Positions 12,797 to 23,887 of a DNA stretch of 64,000 nt are shown in pieces (positions within the stretch are counted from its first letter, which is position 1; every line of letters begins with the position of its first letter). Below the pieces are notes generated by a model. It made no database searches and had not been told where the DNA came from. It saw only the letters and a list, made by a program, of their open reading frames with translations. A program made the translations under genes and the position numbers. The DNA lies in NCBI RefSeq assembly GCF_002999335.1, contig NW_020312134.1:1-64000 (forward strand). Direction: 5' to 3'. The DNA comes from Cyclospora cayetanensis (lineage: Eukaryota > Apicomplexa > Conoidasida > Eucoccidiorida > Eimeriidae).

Positions 12797-15700
12797 TCAC
12801 TTTGCGGCGGCATAGTGCTTCTCCTTCAGAACCTTCCACATGGCATTTCGCACCTGAACGCCCCCACGGCATAAAGAACGGTTGTATGCAGTGCAGACAG
12901 GTCAAATGAGGGAGCAGCAGTAGCAAAAAGCAGCGCCAGCGGCGAGGCAACTTGCAGTGTACTCCGGCAGCAGGGCTAAACGGCACGTGGCGATAGAACT
13001 GACTTGGCATGCGAAGGCGTTCACGCGCTCGTCTTCTGAGGCAAACTGCTCTGCAGGAGGCGGCCCCATTGGGGGCAGCCAGTAAGCCCGCAGCTCACTG
13101 GCAGGCTGCAGCATCATCAGTCACAGCAGAGCTCTACACCTCTACGCTCAACCCGGGCATCCCTTCCTCTCCCCCGAGAGTCTGCCCCACTGCGTTTCTT
13201 TAGCTTCCCTACCCCCCTAGATGCAGCAGCTGCTCCTGCGTCATGCGCCTAGCAGCCGCGCAGCATGTGTAGCGGTCGCCAGCCCCCCCCCGCACCCCCC
13301 ACCCAACAAACGTCCATACCCATGCAGAGAGGGCGAGCGACATGAAATATGCAGACGGTATGACCTCGTACGCCAAGTGCAAGCACCCCGGTGTATAGAT
13401 CAAGACACAAGGCTGCACGGGCTGCAAAGCAGCGAATGCTCCACGACGAAAGCGAATCAAACAGCGGCCATTGGTTGTTGTGCCTGAGGCATATGCACAC
13501 CGCACCCAACCTAAGACAGCGCCACAACCTAAGTGTACACACAGCCTTGACAAAGCTGCTCGTCGCCAGTGCCTCTGTACATGCAGGCCTACAGTATCAA
13601 TAAATACATTAATTCACCTATAATACGTGTAGAGAGCAATTACCTTCCGGAAAAACAACGATTGGGTTGGAGAAGGGGTCAGATGGACCGCGCGTCATCC
13701 TCTCGATCAAGGCCTCAAGGGCTTTATGTCTGCAGCAACAGCCGCACCGCATGCAGCCGTATTGTCACCTTTGAGAAACCCAAGAAGCAGCTGAAACGGC
13801 AGCAAGGTGGTGCCGCTTGTCGGCAAACTCCGCTGCAGCGGTGGCAGCAGCAGCAGTGGCGGCTGCTGCCCTAGCAGCTTGCCTGTCTTCTTCGCTGTCT
13901 CTGTCAACAAAGATGCACCGAAGAAAGCGTGCAGGCCATGAGATAAATAGTGTATGCCGGATAGAAGCCTTAACAAAGCAGAGACACACACGACGCCGTC
14001 TTACGTTTCTTAAGGTATAGCTGCCTGTGCAGCAGCTGGAAAAAGACGCTGCAGCAGCAAGGAGAGTTGCAGCAGCACCAGCCGCCCCAACCGTCGCATA
14101 CGAAGCAGCAGCAACGTGCGGATAAGACAAGACAGCCACAACAACAGCGAGCAGCCAGGCAGTTGTGAGAGGCACTTTGCAGACGAATGAGGTGTATGCC
14201 TGCGTCAGGAAGAACATTATGTCCTGAGTACGCACCCACCGCACAGGCAGCCGTTTCACCAAGTTTCTAGCGAGCGCCGCTGTTGCTGTTGTTGCTACGA
14301 ACACGACGGCATGCGGCTTTGCAGCCGCTTCGCCGCGCATCCTGTGCCTCCCTCCCTTTCTCCCTTCCCCCCGTCCCTACCATGTCGCTATTCGCTGTGA
14401 CTAGACAGGCCTGCGCTACAGCTAACCCTCCCCTCGACACCCCCTGCACGTGTGTGTGCAGGCTGTGGCGTCCGTTCTGTGCCAAACCAGGGTTCTTAAT
14501 GCAGACTTTACCATGCAAGACACATGATTTGCAACGATATTCTTGCATTCAAAGGCGTCAGGCCCCTCGCGATAGCGGCCGTCCCAGAAGATGTTCTGCG
14601 TGCGCACGACGCCTGTGAGGGCGATGATCACAAAGAGAGACAGAGAGAAATGAGACCTCAAAAGACGCGCGTTTCAGGGAGAAAAGCTGCATGAGCACTG
14701 GAAAATATGAAAGACATGCGTCCACTGTCCATCGAGATGATCTGGAATGCTTTCCAGTACAGCGCACACCAGCCCGGGGGTGTTGCTGCTGGACATGCGC
14801 GCGCGTCATCTCTCACACAGCCAGTACATATGCATGCGCCAACGACTAGGAACAAACTGGATTTGCCGCTTCAATGGCCCCTGCACAGACATGTTGCGTC
14901 GTATGCCCGTCTACCCTTCGGCAAAGGCGGGTGCAGCCAGGGGATGCACTTCAAAGAGGCACCGATAGATGTTCGTGGAGGGTTCGCAGGCAGCTTACCA
15001 AAGACGCGAAGAAAGGCGCCACAGAAGAAATGTGCAAGCCCAGCGAATTCGTGCCTGTAGCGGGGAAAAAGCCACATGAATGCGGCCGTTTGGAATACGG
15101 TATGCATGGGAGAATAAATTGATGTGCAACTGCAAAATTTGCAATAGAGTATGCATGGGAGAGGAAATTGATGTGCGTATGCTTGGCGAAGCGCCGGATG
15201 GAGGGCCTCGTCAGGGGAGGGAGAACCAGAAAGAAGACAGCGCCTCGTAAATATACCTCCTTTTTCCGAGTTCTTTCAGATTTGAGTGTTCTCCAAGCCT
15301 GTAGTAAACGGCTAAAAAGCCTGAATGGCCAGAAATATCGCAACACCACCTACCAAAATGCGTTTTGCATGCAATCACACTTGCTGCAGCTGATGCATCT
15401 GCGATGCAGCCACTTTGTTAAAAGCTGTATTTAGTGCTGCCCACTGAGCACTTACGGCCGGAGATGTTGTGCAGCGCGAGGATGAGAATCAAAATCACAA
15501 AGCGGATTGGCGCCTGCAGCGGCAACAACAACAACCAGCAGCAGCAGCAGCAAGGTCCGTCTAATGCAACTGCCCAGCACCACGTACTACAATACAGGAA
15601 TGAACCGAACTTCAAAGTCATAGACTGTACATCTTAGCGTCTAGGTAGCGCCCTTATGATACTCGAAACGTACGAGGAAAAAGGCGCCAAGTAGGATCTT

Positions 15701-15931
15701 TGAGGTGGAAAGAGAATTCCAGTCGAGCCTCTCGAAGGGCCCATAGCGAAGGCGTTCCTCTTCAGTGAGGGTCTCCCATCCTGCTGCGGCTTTTTTCACC
15801 CATCGCAAAGCTTTCGCAGCGTAAATTGTGTGCAGTGCGCCGATGCATAGAAACAGCAGCAACAGCCATTGGCATGGGCAGCAGCTGCTACTTTGGGCGA
15901 CCCCGTCCGCACTCGTCATCGGTGCTGTCAT
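12797..15931 (-). CDS. Lysophospholipid acyltransferase (PlsC / LPCAT-LPEAT type)
   Basis: A membrane acyltransferase that transfers an acyl group from acyl-CoA to a lysophospholipid, probably at the ER. Exons read on the minus strand: ~15931-15674, ~15513-15440 (LILILALHNIS hydrophobic helix), one unresolved, 15054-14999, 14612-14512, 14223-14176, 13968-13769, 13729-13644, 13483-13320, 13105-13004, 12853-12797. From 15054 onward, phases agree throughout. The four family blocks appear in order. Block I is NHVSCMD (HxxxxD), split by an intron. Then come RCIFVDRD, the catalytic-core VVFPEG, and TTTNGRCLIRFRRGAF followed by LQPVQPCVLIY. The C-terminal stretch YWLPPMGPPPAEQF...VRNAMWKVLKEK matches the LPCAT region after the catalytic domain. 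An Ala-rich low-complexity insert follows RCIFVDRD. No EF-hand is seen, unlike animal LPCAT1/2. The start codon is uncertain: the ATG near 15931 is the first in the leading exon, but an upstream exon cannot be excluded. Lyso-substrate preference cannot be read from sequence. Confidence 0.88.
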
Positions 15932-17071
15932 ATCAGTTCATGTGCACAGCAGCAAAGGCCTTAGAAGGAAAGAAACATGCCATAGGATGGCAACAATCCG
16001 TTCGAGCTGCTGCTCCTGCTGCTGCTCGTGCTGTTGCTGGGGCAGGTGGCTGCACTCGAGCGCTGCTTGTGCACAACGGCGATGCAGGAATGAAAAGGAG
16101 GTGGCAAAACAAAACGGTAGAGTCCTCTGTTGCTCATTCCAGGTTTAAAGAGAGTCATGCAGCACGGTTGCAATATCCCCTTATATCCACAAGCACCCGA
16201 GCAATGGTCCCGACGGCAGCATCAAACGGGAACCGCTGACACACCATCGCTTCCCTCTCCAGATCCACAGTTAATCGTAATAAACAAAGCGGTAGCAATG
16301 GGAGAAGCGGTCACATATATGTCGGCCCTTTCGAATGAGAGAGATGTGCGCATCACCACCACGGATTGCTGCTGAAGCAGCATGTCGATGAGGAGGAAAC
16401 CCTCATAATGCGCAGGCCGCAATGGCAGCGCTGGAGGAGAGGAGACTCGTTGCTGTAGCAACTGCTAAGCAAAGGGATAGCAGGTTGTTTATTCCTGTTA
16501 AACTTTTTAAATATCGTTAAATATTGCAAGCTATGGGTATATCCACTTGGAAAGAGTCAAGGCAGCAGACGCAGACGCACCCGTAGCAGCACCAGTACTA
16601 CTACGCCACCAGCCCACCGACCCCACCGCCCGCCGCATTGGGAGCCTTCTGGAATTGAATGAAGAGGCAGTCCCGTTTGGTTGCTGTGATTCTAACAGCA
16701 AACACCCCCTCTTTTTTTGCTGATGCTGCTGCCGCAGCAACAGCAGCAGAGAGCTGCGGCACCGGCAACACCAGCAAGACAACCTTCGATTTCTACGCAT
16801 GCCTCCAAACGCGTAGACGAAACGCTCTACGTCGTGTCTCCTCGTTCAAAGGCCGTAAGCCGCTTCTTCTGCAGCCTAGCGCCCCTGGCCGTCAGCGAGG
16901 GCCGCTGCGGGGATTCGCGTTGCAGCACCAACGGCAGCGGCAGCGGCAACTGCAACATCAGAGGATCGGCCGTGTGCGTTGCGCTGAGAGAAGCTCTGCC
17001 TGCGCTCTGCTTCCTGACACTCCACCAGCAGCAGGTGCGGCAGTCTTCCCCGTGTCAGCGCGCTGGGGGCC

Positions 17072-20000
17072 ATGGGGGAAGTCGAGGCAGCTGGCACCCC
17101 CTCTGGCGTCGCAGTCTGCCGGCTGCTCTTGCTGCGGCTGTTGCGCAGTGGGTATTCTGCAGCGGAGGCTGCGGCAGCCCTCAAGGAGGACCAGCTGCTA
17201 CAAGAACAACAGCAGCAAGAGCTAACTCATGCCCTTGCAGAACTGCTGGACGAGTGCTTACAGCGGAAAGCAGCAGACGCTGATGCTCCCCCCAGGTCGA
17301 CAGCAGCAGCAAAAGCGGAATCCCAGCAGCCACAGCAGCAGCAGCGAGAAGAACAGAGAGATCTAGAGAACGAAAAGCCTGCACAGCAGCAGCAGGAGCT
17401 GCAGCTGGAGGAAGGAAATGCGGAGGACGGCCAGCAGTCGCCTCCCGCCAAACGGGCCCGTACTGAACCTCCTCCAGCTAGCGGCTGTGGAGATACAGCA
17501 GCGTCAGGGGGACTGCAGCGGCTATCGAGTGGGGGCGTTCTGTTGCAAGAAATGCTCTCCCTTTTGGTATCCATGCTGCAATGCATCCCTTCGGTGCCGG
17601 AGGCCATAAAGTGTGCCGAGTCTGCTGCAGCAGCAAGCAGCTGCATGCGCCTGTGCTTCTCCAACCTCTCGGGTGTACAGGCAGCAGCAGCGTCCGAAGC
17701 GGAGGTCTTTAGCAGCACCGGCGAGTGGCAGGCGCTGATGGATCAACGGGTTGCAGCCTTTTGCCAACTCCTTGCGTTTTGCCGTCGTTCTGCAGCTGCT
17801 GCCGCAGTGGGATCAGAGGATGAAATCCTATGGAAGCAGTGCAGCAAGCAGCTGCTATTGCTGCGGCAGTGGTCTCGTTTCTTTGCTGCAGCACAGTCAG
17901 AACGAGAGGCTCTTACAAACCGAATCGCGGCCAGCAGCTATCTTCAGGACCTGCCATCCATCCTGGGAGACAGCAGCAGCAACAACAGCAGCAGCACAGT
18001 GGGCAGCCACACGATTTCTGCCGCCGCAAGTCGCTGCTGCTGCTGTTGATGCCGCACTCTGTGCATCTCCCTCGATCCCGCCCCCCCTTCCCCCCTAGAA
18101 ATACGGCAGATTTCGCTGTTGTTGTGGGCATTTCTGTTGTTGTGGGCATTGCTGTTGTTGTGGGCATTGCTGTTGTTGTGGGCATTGCTGTTGTTGTGGG
18201 CATTGCTGTTGTTGCTGCAGGTCGAGGAAGCGCTAAGTCGTGCCCTCTCGCTGTTGCGGCAGAACATGCCTCTCATAGGCAGCAACCGCCAGAACGCAGC
18301 TGCCGCTGCACGTGAAGCTGAAGCCAAGCTGCAGGCAGCGGCAGAAAGGTGGAGGGCAGAGCAGGTACTGCAGAAAATGTTGCCCCTGCCCAGCATCTGC
18401 GTTTTTCCTGCGCTTCCTTTTGCAGGAGTAGCACCAGCTGCAGCAACACACGCGGGTGCCCCTCGAGTCGGTTGGCTGCATAGCGGCAGCATGCGTGCTC
18501 CTGAATTTGTGCTGTTGCTGCTGCTGTTGCGAAAAAGCCTCGCGAATGCGCTTCTGGCTGCCTCCTGCAGCGAGCGGTGTTTGTGCCTGCAGATTCGACG
18601 TCAACAGCAGCAGCAGGAGTTGCTGCGGCGGAGTGCCTTTTCTAGGGCTTGTGTCGCTTTCGTGCTGCAGCGGCAGCAGGAGCAGAAGCAGGCGGCTGCA
18701 GCCGCTGCAGCAGCGCCTCTTGGAACGACTGCAGCATCTGCTGCTGCTGCTCGCAGCCGAGCTATCGGGCACCCCTTCTACCTGATAGGCGTCAATCCAC
18801 ACACGGCAACCGAAGCCGTGGTAAGGCCGAGACACGCGCAGCACCTACAGCAGCCATCACAGCGGGGAAGCAAACGACCTGCTTCTAGGGTATCCTGTGG
18901 AGTGTTGGGAATGCAGCTGCAACCAAAGTTTGCAGTTCACTTTCTAAGACAGTTGCTGTGCTGCCGCAGGTTGCGGCGGCAAGGAAGAAATGGAGGGCCT
19001 TGTTGCATCCTGACAAATTCCATCACTCTCAGGAGGTGTCTTTGCAACAGCAAGCCACGGAGGCATTTAAAGCAGTGCGTGCGCACAACAAGAATGAGGG
19101 GCTCAAGCCACAGCAATTTGGGGCGGCAGTTGGTAATTCAGAAAACTGAAAATAATTGGCCTTTTTGTTTGCTGCTACTGCGGCGTTGCTACTGCGGCGA
19201 TCGCACTATGTTTGGTGTTTGTGCTCCCGCACCCACGTAGCCTCACACTGCCTGCTTTGCCGCTGCTGCCGGTTGTCTCCTGCAGTATGAGGAGGCTTGC
19301 GTAGAAGCGTTGCGCATGCTTCGTTCTCGCACGATGGATATCCTGTGGACGGCGCCTCCCCCGCCACCAAGTGTAGAAACTGCAACAGCAGCAGCAGCTA
19401 CAACAGCAGCAGCAGCAGCATCGGGAACGGCGGCAACAGGGCTAGCGGCAGGTGCCCCCGCTGCTACGGCAGCATCTGGAAGCGCCTCTTCGGTTGCGGG
19501 CAGTGGCAACAGCAATCAGACCACCAACAGCAACAACACGGTGCAGATACCGAACACCCTCTACATGCCAGATGCTACAGTAGAGGTACTACTTCGCCGG
19601 AAGGCGACAGGGGCTTTCCGAGTGTATGTGCAGGCTGCGTCTGCTGCTGTAGCCGCCCCCGAGGACGGTGCGGATGCCGCTGCTGCAGCGGCGGCAGCAT
19701 CCGCCTTCCGCTGCATCACGAAAGTTTGGGTGTATGTACACCGCCCGGTAAGGGGGGGCCCCCCCGTAGCGCTGCAGCCAGATGCGGGCAACCTGAGTTG
19801 TGTAATGCACAAAGAGGTGCTGCTGTCTGCAGCAGCAGACGAGGCAGCTGCAGCAGCAGGCCGCAGCAGCAGCAACGAGATCTACCTTGACATTCCGGCG
19901 GTCCAGCCCCTGGTCTTAGAGAAACAGCAGCGGTATTGGGTAGGCGTTCAAGTGCAGAGCAGAAAAAAGCATATCTCTCTCATCAGCTGGCTGCCGTTGC

Positions 20001-20380
20001 ACGTCACTGTTTGCGTCCCACCACTGCCTCAGTTGCAGCAGCTGCATCAGGAGGAAGAGGGCAGTCTTTTTAGCGAGGACGAAGACAAGAAGAAGCACAA
20101 GCGAAGGCAGGCAACTAGGCCGCATGAAGTGTTGAGCACTGCAGCTAAATCGGCGCTGGCTTTGCTGCAAACCTTCAACAGTGCCCCCTTCCTTTCGTCT
20201 CCTCTGCAGCAGCAGCTGCAGCAACAGCTGCATAAGTTGCAGCAACACATAGCCGCTGCAGCAGATGGGCATCAAAAGACAGCGCTTAAGAGCTGCCGGC
20301 TGGCAGTCACAGAGGCTAGAGAGTTACTGCAACAATGCATGCAGCAGGCAGAAGCCTGGGTAGACACAACCACGGACTGA
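17072..20380 (+). CDS. J-domain (DnaJ-like) protein with Ala/Gln-rich flanks
   Basis: A probable HSP70 co-chaperone. The start at 17072 sits in a good context (gccATGg) and opens a frame of over 300 codons with Gln- and Ala-rich stretches, e.g. EDQLLQEQQQQELTHALAEL. Exons: 17072 to about 18000 (donor unresolved), 18221-18364, 18593-18820, 18970-19074, 19286-20380; the last four junctions are GT-AG and in phase. The J-domain is read across three exons: FYLIGVNPHTATEAV, then VAAARKKWRALLHPDKFHHS with the HPD tripeptide, then EAFKA joined to YEEACVEALRML. The domain sits in the middle of the protein, not at the N-terminus. A C-terminal region of about 340 residues follows, rich in Ala, Ser and Asn at first. 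It then has a conserved-looking patch (DATVEVLLRRKATGAFRVYV, VWVYVHRP, EIYLDIPAVQPLVLEKQQRY) and a Gln-rich helical tail. No zinc-finger or DnaJ C-terminal substrate domain was seen, so it is class C by layout. The cellular compartment is unknown; no signal peptide is evident. Confidence 0.82.
18119..18213 (+). repeat. 18-bp tandem repeat in an intron of the J-domain gene
   Basis: About five head-to-tail copies of an 18-bp unit (TGTTGTTGTGGGCATTGC) end just before a CTGCAG splice acceptor at 18215-18220. Copies are nearly identical, indicating recent expansion. The array lies in the intron before the exon at 18221, so it is probably not translated. Confidence 0.85.
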
Positions 20381-21092
20381 GCAGGCGCGTGTTGGCGGCA
20401 GCAGCGTCAGCATCATCTTTTGTTAGCGCTGCTGCTATGAAATTTCACCAACAGCATGCGCCGCATGGGAGAGAGCGGACGGCGAAAGGTAGCAGCAAGT
20501 GCAGGGCCATGCCTATTTTGAAGCAACTGCTGTGCAACTGTTTCTGGTGCAACGCGAGTCTCTGCTACCGGTCATTATCATCTGCATGCTCAAGGGGGCA
20601 ATAGACACCTCTGCGACACGTGTGTTGCTCCACTCTCTTCGTAGGCCTTGCGTTCTAGCGCCTTTCGCTACAGCAGCGGCTTTTGCTGCTCCAAAACGCA
20701 CTCTCTGCATTCAATGCCGCAGCAGAGCCCTGACTGACATTAGGGAGCAGTTGTACGGATAAAAGGATCCACTTACAAGAAACAGTTTACATGCAGAAAT
20801 AGCAAAACGTGCGGGTGCTCCAATGCAGAAGAGATGCCGTGCGTGTTGCACGTTGTGGGTCAGTGGCCTGCAGCAGTTGCAGGTCTGTGAGCAGCTGCAA
20901 GGTGACACGTGTGTTGCCATGACACTCGAGTCGGGCGTTTGTTGCTGCCATGAGCAGCAGCAAACGCTGGGAGTTTCCTCCCCGATACCTTGGGATGGCT
21001 TGGGGGACCAAGGCACAAGTCCTTAAAGGCCGGCTGACGCAGTGTCTAAAGGGCCTGTGACGAGCTGCTGCTGCTGCAGTAGCAGCAGCAGA
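20381..21092. other. Gap between convergent J-domain and AAA+-like genes
   Basis: Short frames only. The stretch lies between the stop of the + strand J-domain gene (20380) and the stop of the - strand AAA+-like gene (21093), so it should contain both 3' ends. Triplet-rich segments are present but no feature was recognised. Confidence 0.4.
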
Positions 21093-23282
21093 CTATGCCC
21101 AGGGTATCCAGCTGTCTAGTCTGCCGGCACGCACAACTGCAGAGTCCAGCTCCTCTGGCAGCAGCTGCGTTGTTGCAACGATTGCCACACCAGCCGCAGC
21201 TGCTGGGCAGGGACCTCCCAAAAGCCTTCGCAGCTTCTCGTCCTCCTTGCTGCCGAGGCGAGGAAGAACAACGGATCCTTGGGGGGGGAGCGGTGGCGGC
21301 TGCTGCTGCTGGTCGGTGCCTTGTGTGTCCTGCAATCCCCCGTGCAGCGGAGACTGTTGCTGCTGCAGCTGCAGTCGCCTTTTGTCTTCGAGAGTGTCTA
21401 GCGCTAGCAGCAGCGCGGCCAGCAGCCGCCGCTGGCTGGTGCTGCGGCTAGAGCCGCCTTGGGAAGGGGGGCCCTTTCTGGATGCTGCTGCTCCTTGCTG
21501 ATGCGGGGGATGTTGCAGCTGTAGCTTGGGGGGGAAGGGAGAGAGGACTGACCTGTTTGCTGCTGCTCGCTCCACGCCAAGAAGCAGCAGCACGCAGGGA
21601 GAAGCAGCCGCAGCAGCCGCAAACAGCTGCGTCAGGCGCTGCTCGGTGTCTCCCACGTAGGGTGAGACAACAGCCGCCAACGGCAGCACTAGCAGCTGCA
21701 GTCCGGCAGCTTCTGGGAGGGTAAAGAGGTGCTGCAGCAGCTGCTGAGGGCTTATCCGGTGAACGGCGCCAGCTTGCGGCAGCTGCTGCTGCTGCTCAAC
21801 TGCCGCTTTTGTGCCAGCCGCAGAAGAACACGCACCTGATAGTGATGGTGCTCTGCCGCAGCCATAGATTAGCAGGCGGGGAGGAGCAGCTTCCCCCCTC
21901 TGTCCATAGAATAGCGACTCTATCAGGTCGCCCTTGCGAGCCGTATTGATCGTGCTGCAGTCGCTGCTGCTGCTTTCGCTGCTGCCACCGCGAGTGAAGT
22001 ATCGCATGCGCAGCTGCATCGGCAGCAGTAGCCTTTGGCGTAGCTGCTCGAGCAGCGCTACGGCTTTGCTGCATAGACTTTGAGGAGGCAAAGGGGGGGC
22101 TTCTAAGAGGACGTCGCCTCCGGCGTACAACAAACAGCGCGGCTGCTGCTTTGGGAGTTGCTGTTGTTGCTGTTGCCGTTGCTCCTGCAGTGGCGCGTCT
22201 CCGTAAGCGTATACACGCACGTGTTGCGTCTGATGCAGTGAGAGGGCGAATATTTGGAGCTGCCGCAGCATCTGATCCGCCGCTTCTGCATCGCCTTCTG
22301 GTGCGCCTGCTGCGGGCTGCGTGCAGCAGTTAAGTTCTATGATCGCTAGCGGTAGACAATGTATCTCCGTGTCTGCTGCTGCTGCTGCTGAGACTTGCAA
22401 CAAGCCCCCATGCAGCAAAGTAATGACCCTCTGCAGCTGACTCCACTGCCGCAACGAGAGACACGCTAGGCCCGCTAGCTGCACGACAAAAATCTGGTGG
22501 TAATTAGGCTGCTGCTGGAGGTAGGCATGCTTGAACGGCAAAAAGACATACTCTGTGAGAAGAAGAAGCAAGGAACGGCTTCCGACGGAGAGCAAGTAAC
22601 GCCACGGTGCAGTCGCCGCTCTATCAGCTTCAGCAGCTGCAATGCGGGCCCTGTGAAATCGCTTCCTTCTAGCGGCATCAACAACTGCAGAGGCGTCCAA
22701 ATGCTGCAGAAGCCTTGCAGCCGCGAAATACAAGTACGAGACTTCACTTGATGGGCAGCAACAGCACAAGCCGCTGCTGTTGCTGCTGCCCTTTAAGACC
22801 GATACGCCATGAGGCACTTGAACCTTCAGCTGAGTAGCATACCTCTCAGCTCCTGGTAAGGATGTCGATTTCGCTAAAGGAATTCCCTCCGCTGTTTCCT
22901 CTGCCAGGGCTTCCATTGCTCTGGCAATTTTCTCCACAGCCTGGCTTAGCCTAGAAGAAGAGGCTGCATGTGCACCGGTGCTCTCGTTGTTGTTGCTCCG
23001 AGGACTAGTTGAACCACCCTCCAAGACCGATGCTGCGCACTGCAGCGCTCGCAAGGCATCCACGAGGGAGCCCTCGCTTGCTGAGCTTGCCCTTTCTCCC
23101 TCATGGTTTGACGCTGCTTCTGCCGCTGGAGTCGCTGCTTCTACAGCTGCAGGTGCTGCTCGCACAGCTGGAGTTGCTACTTCTACCGCTGCAGTTGCTG
23201 CTTCCGCCGCTGCAGTTGCTGCTCCTGGGTATATCGATGCCTTCGGGGGGTTCATCAGCTGCAGAGGGGGCCTTTCTCGCAC
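21093..23282 (-). CDS. AAA+-like protein with degenerate ATPase motifs, single exon
   Basis: An uninterrupted 729-codon frame. The C-terminal third follows AAA+ module order but the catalytic motifs are changed. At about residue 470 the Walker A position reads LLIYGCGRAPSLSG, with no GKT/GKS. At about 540, SPYVGDTEQRLTQLF matches the SKYVGETE...LF helix that follows Walker A in classical AAA proteins. Near 566, CVLLLLGVERAA replaces the Walker B hydrophobic-DE. At 700-725, VAIVATTQLLPEELDSAVV then RAGRLD matches sensor 1 and the arginine-finger region (ATNxPxxLDPAxxRxGRxD). The N-terminal 250 residues contain Ala-Ala-Val-Glu repeats and a Gln-free helical region; Gln and Ala runs lie between motifs. 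Inference: an AAA+ pseudo-ATPase, perhaps scaffolding a hexamer. Alternatives are a fast-evolving SPATA5/CDC48-like or PEX1/6-like relative. The protein ends soon after the RAGRLD motif, so the usual small lid subdomain is missing. The start could be the first Met or the Met at residue 10. Confidence 0.72.
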   Translation of the reverse strand: MRERPPLQLMNPPKASIYPGAATAAAEAATAAVEVATPAVRAAPAAVEAATPAAEAASNHEGERASSASEGSLVDALRALQCAASVLEGGSTSPRSNNNESTGAHAASSSRLSQAVEKIARAMEALAEETAEGIPLAKSTSLPGAERYATQLKVQVPHGVSVLKGSSNSSGLCCCCPSSEVSYLYFAAARLLQHLDASAVVDAARRKRFHRARIAAAEADRAATAPWRYLLSVGSRSLLLLLTEYVFLPFKHAYLQQQPNYHQIFVVQLAGLACLSLRQWSQLQRVITLLHGGLLQVSAAAAADTEIHCLPLAIIELNCCTQPAAGAPEGDAEAADQMLRQLQIFALSLHQTQHVRVYAYGDAPLQEQRQQQQQQLPKQQPRCLLYAGGDVLLEAPPLPPQSLCSKAVALLEQLRQRLLLPMQLRMRYFTRGGSSESSSSDCSTINTARKGDLIESLFYGQRGEAAPPRLLIYGCGRAPSLSGACSSAAGTKAAVEQQQQLPQAGAVHRISPQQLLQHLFTLPEAAGLQLLVLPLAAVVSPYVGDTEQRLTQLFAAAAAASPCVLLLLGVERAAANRSVLSPFPPKLQLQHPPHQQGAAASRKGPPSQGGSSRSTSQRRLLAALLLALDTLEDKRRLQLQQQQSPLHGGLQDTQGTDQQQQPPPLPPQGSVVLPRLGSKEDEKLRRLLGGPCPAAAAGVAIVATTQLLPEELDSAVVRAGRLDSWIPWA

Positions 23283-23539
23283 ACTTCCAAAGCCGCTTAC
23301 ACTTCAGGGTCAGTGCGCCACCTTAAAATGCACAAAGCCGCTGAAACTCCGTACTGGAAGGACTAATCATTGAAGCTAGGCGGAAGGGGTCGTGCTCTCT
23401 CGCAGTAGGCCACCCAGAGAGAAAAGCCCGCTACACGGCGCATGCATGTAATTACTAGGGCTCCGCCCTCACTGCATCTAGCAAAAGTACTCCTCTGTCA
23501 ATGAAACGGAATGCTTGCGACTTTTGCTTCTGAGCTAGT

Positions 23540-23615
23540 GAAAATCCCCCGGGGGGCCCCTGCTCCCATGGGGCCCCCAAGGCAGCAAGGGCCCTCCCCG
23601 GGGGGGCCCACCTTC
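23540..23615. repeat. GGGGCCC-rich GC patch
   Basis: A short extremely GC-rich patch made of overlapping CCCCGGGG/GGGGCCCC words, in the promoter-side gap between the divergent AAA+-like and PHD genes. Similar patches occur at about 600-680, 1005-1055 and inside the SRP68 coding region at about 44730-44845. The words are the same but the order differs, so these are either a mobile low-complexity insert or independent expansions. Confidence 0.6.
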
Positions 23616-23887
23616 TGTACAGGGGAAGCCTTCTGGGAGCTTCACGCTAGCCAGAAGGCGCCTTAAAACGCATGCAACTTGCGAGAAAAGCTGAACTTCG
23701 ACTATTCGAATGCATGAAAAGCTCAGTGTGTGGCCTCACTGGAGGGATGCGAATTGCGAATCGCTGCTGCTGCTGCTGCTGCTTTGTTCTGTTCTGTCGC
23801 CAGGGCAGCTTGGGCGGCCGGCATTGCATTGGCGCGATGCGATTGAGGCTCTAACTGGGATTCCATGAGCGTTCATGCGCAGGAGCA

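Noticed and set aside
16717..17283. 188-codon + strand frame overlapping the start of the J-domain gene
   Set aside because: It overlaps the better frame beginning at 17072, is a triplet-repeat shadow, and has no domain or splice link.
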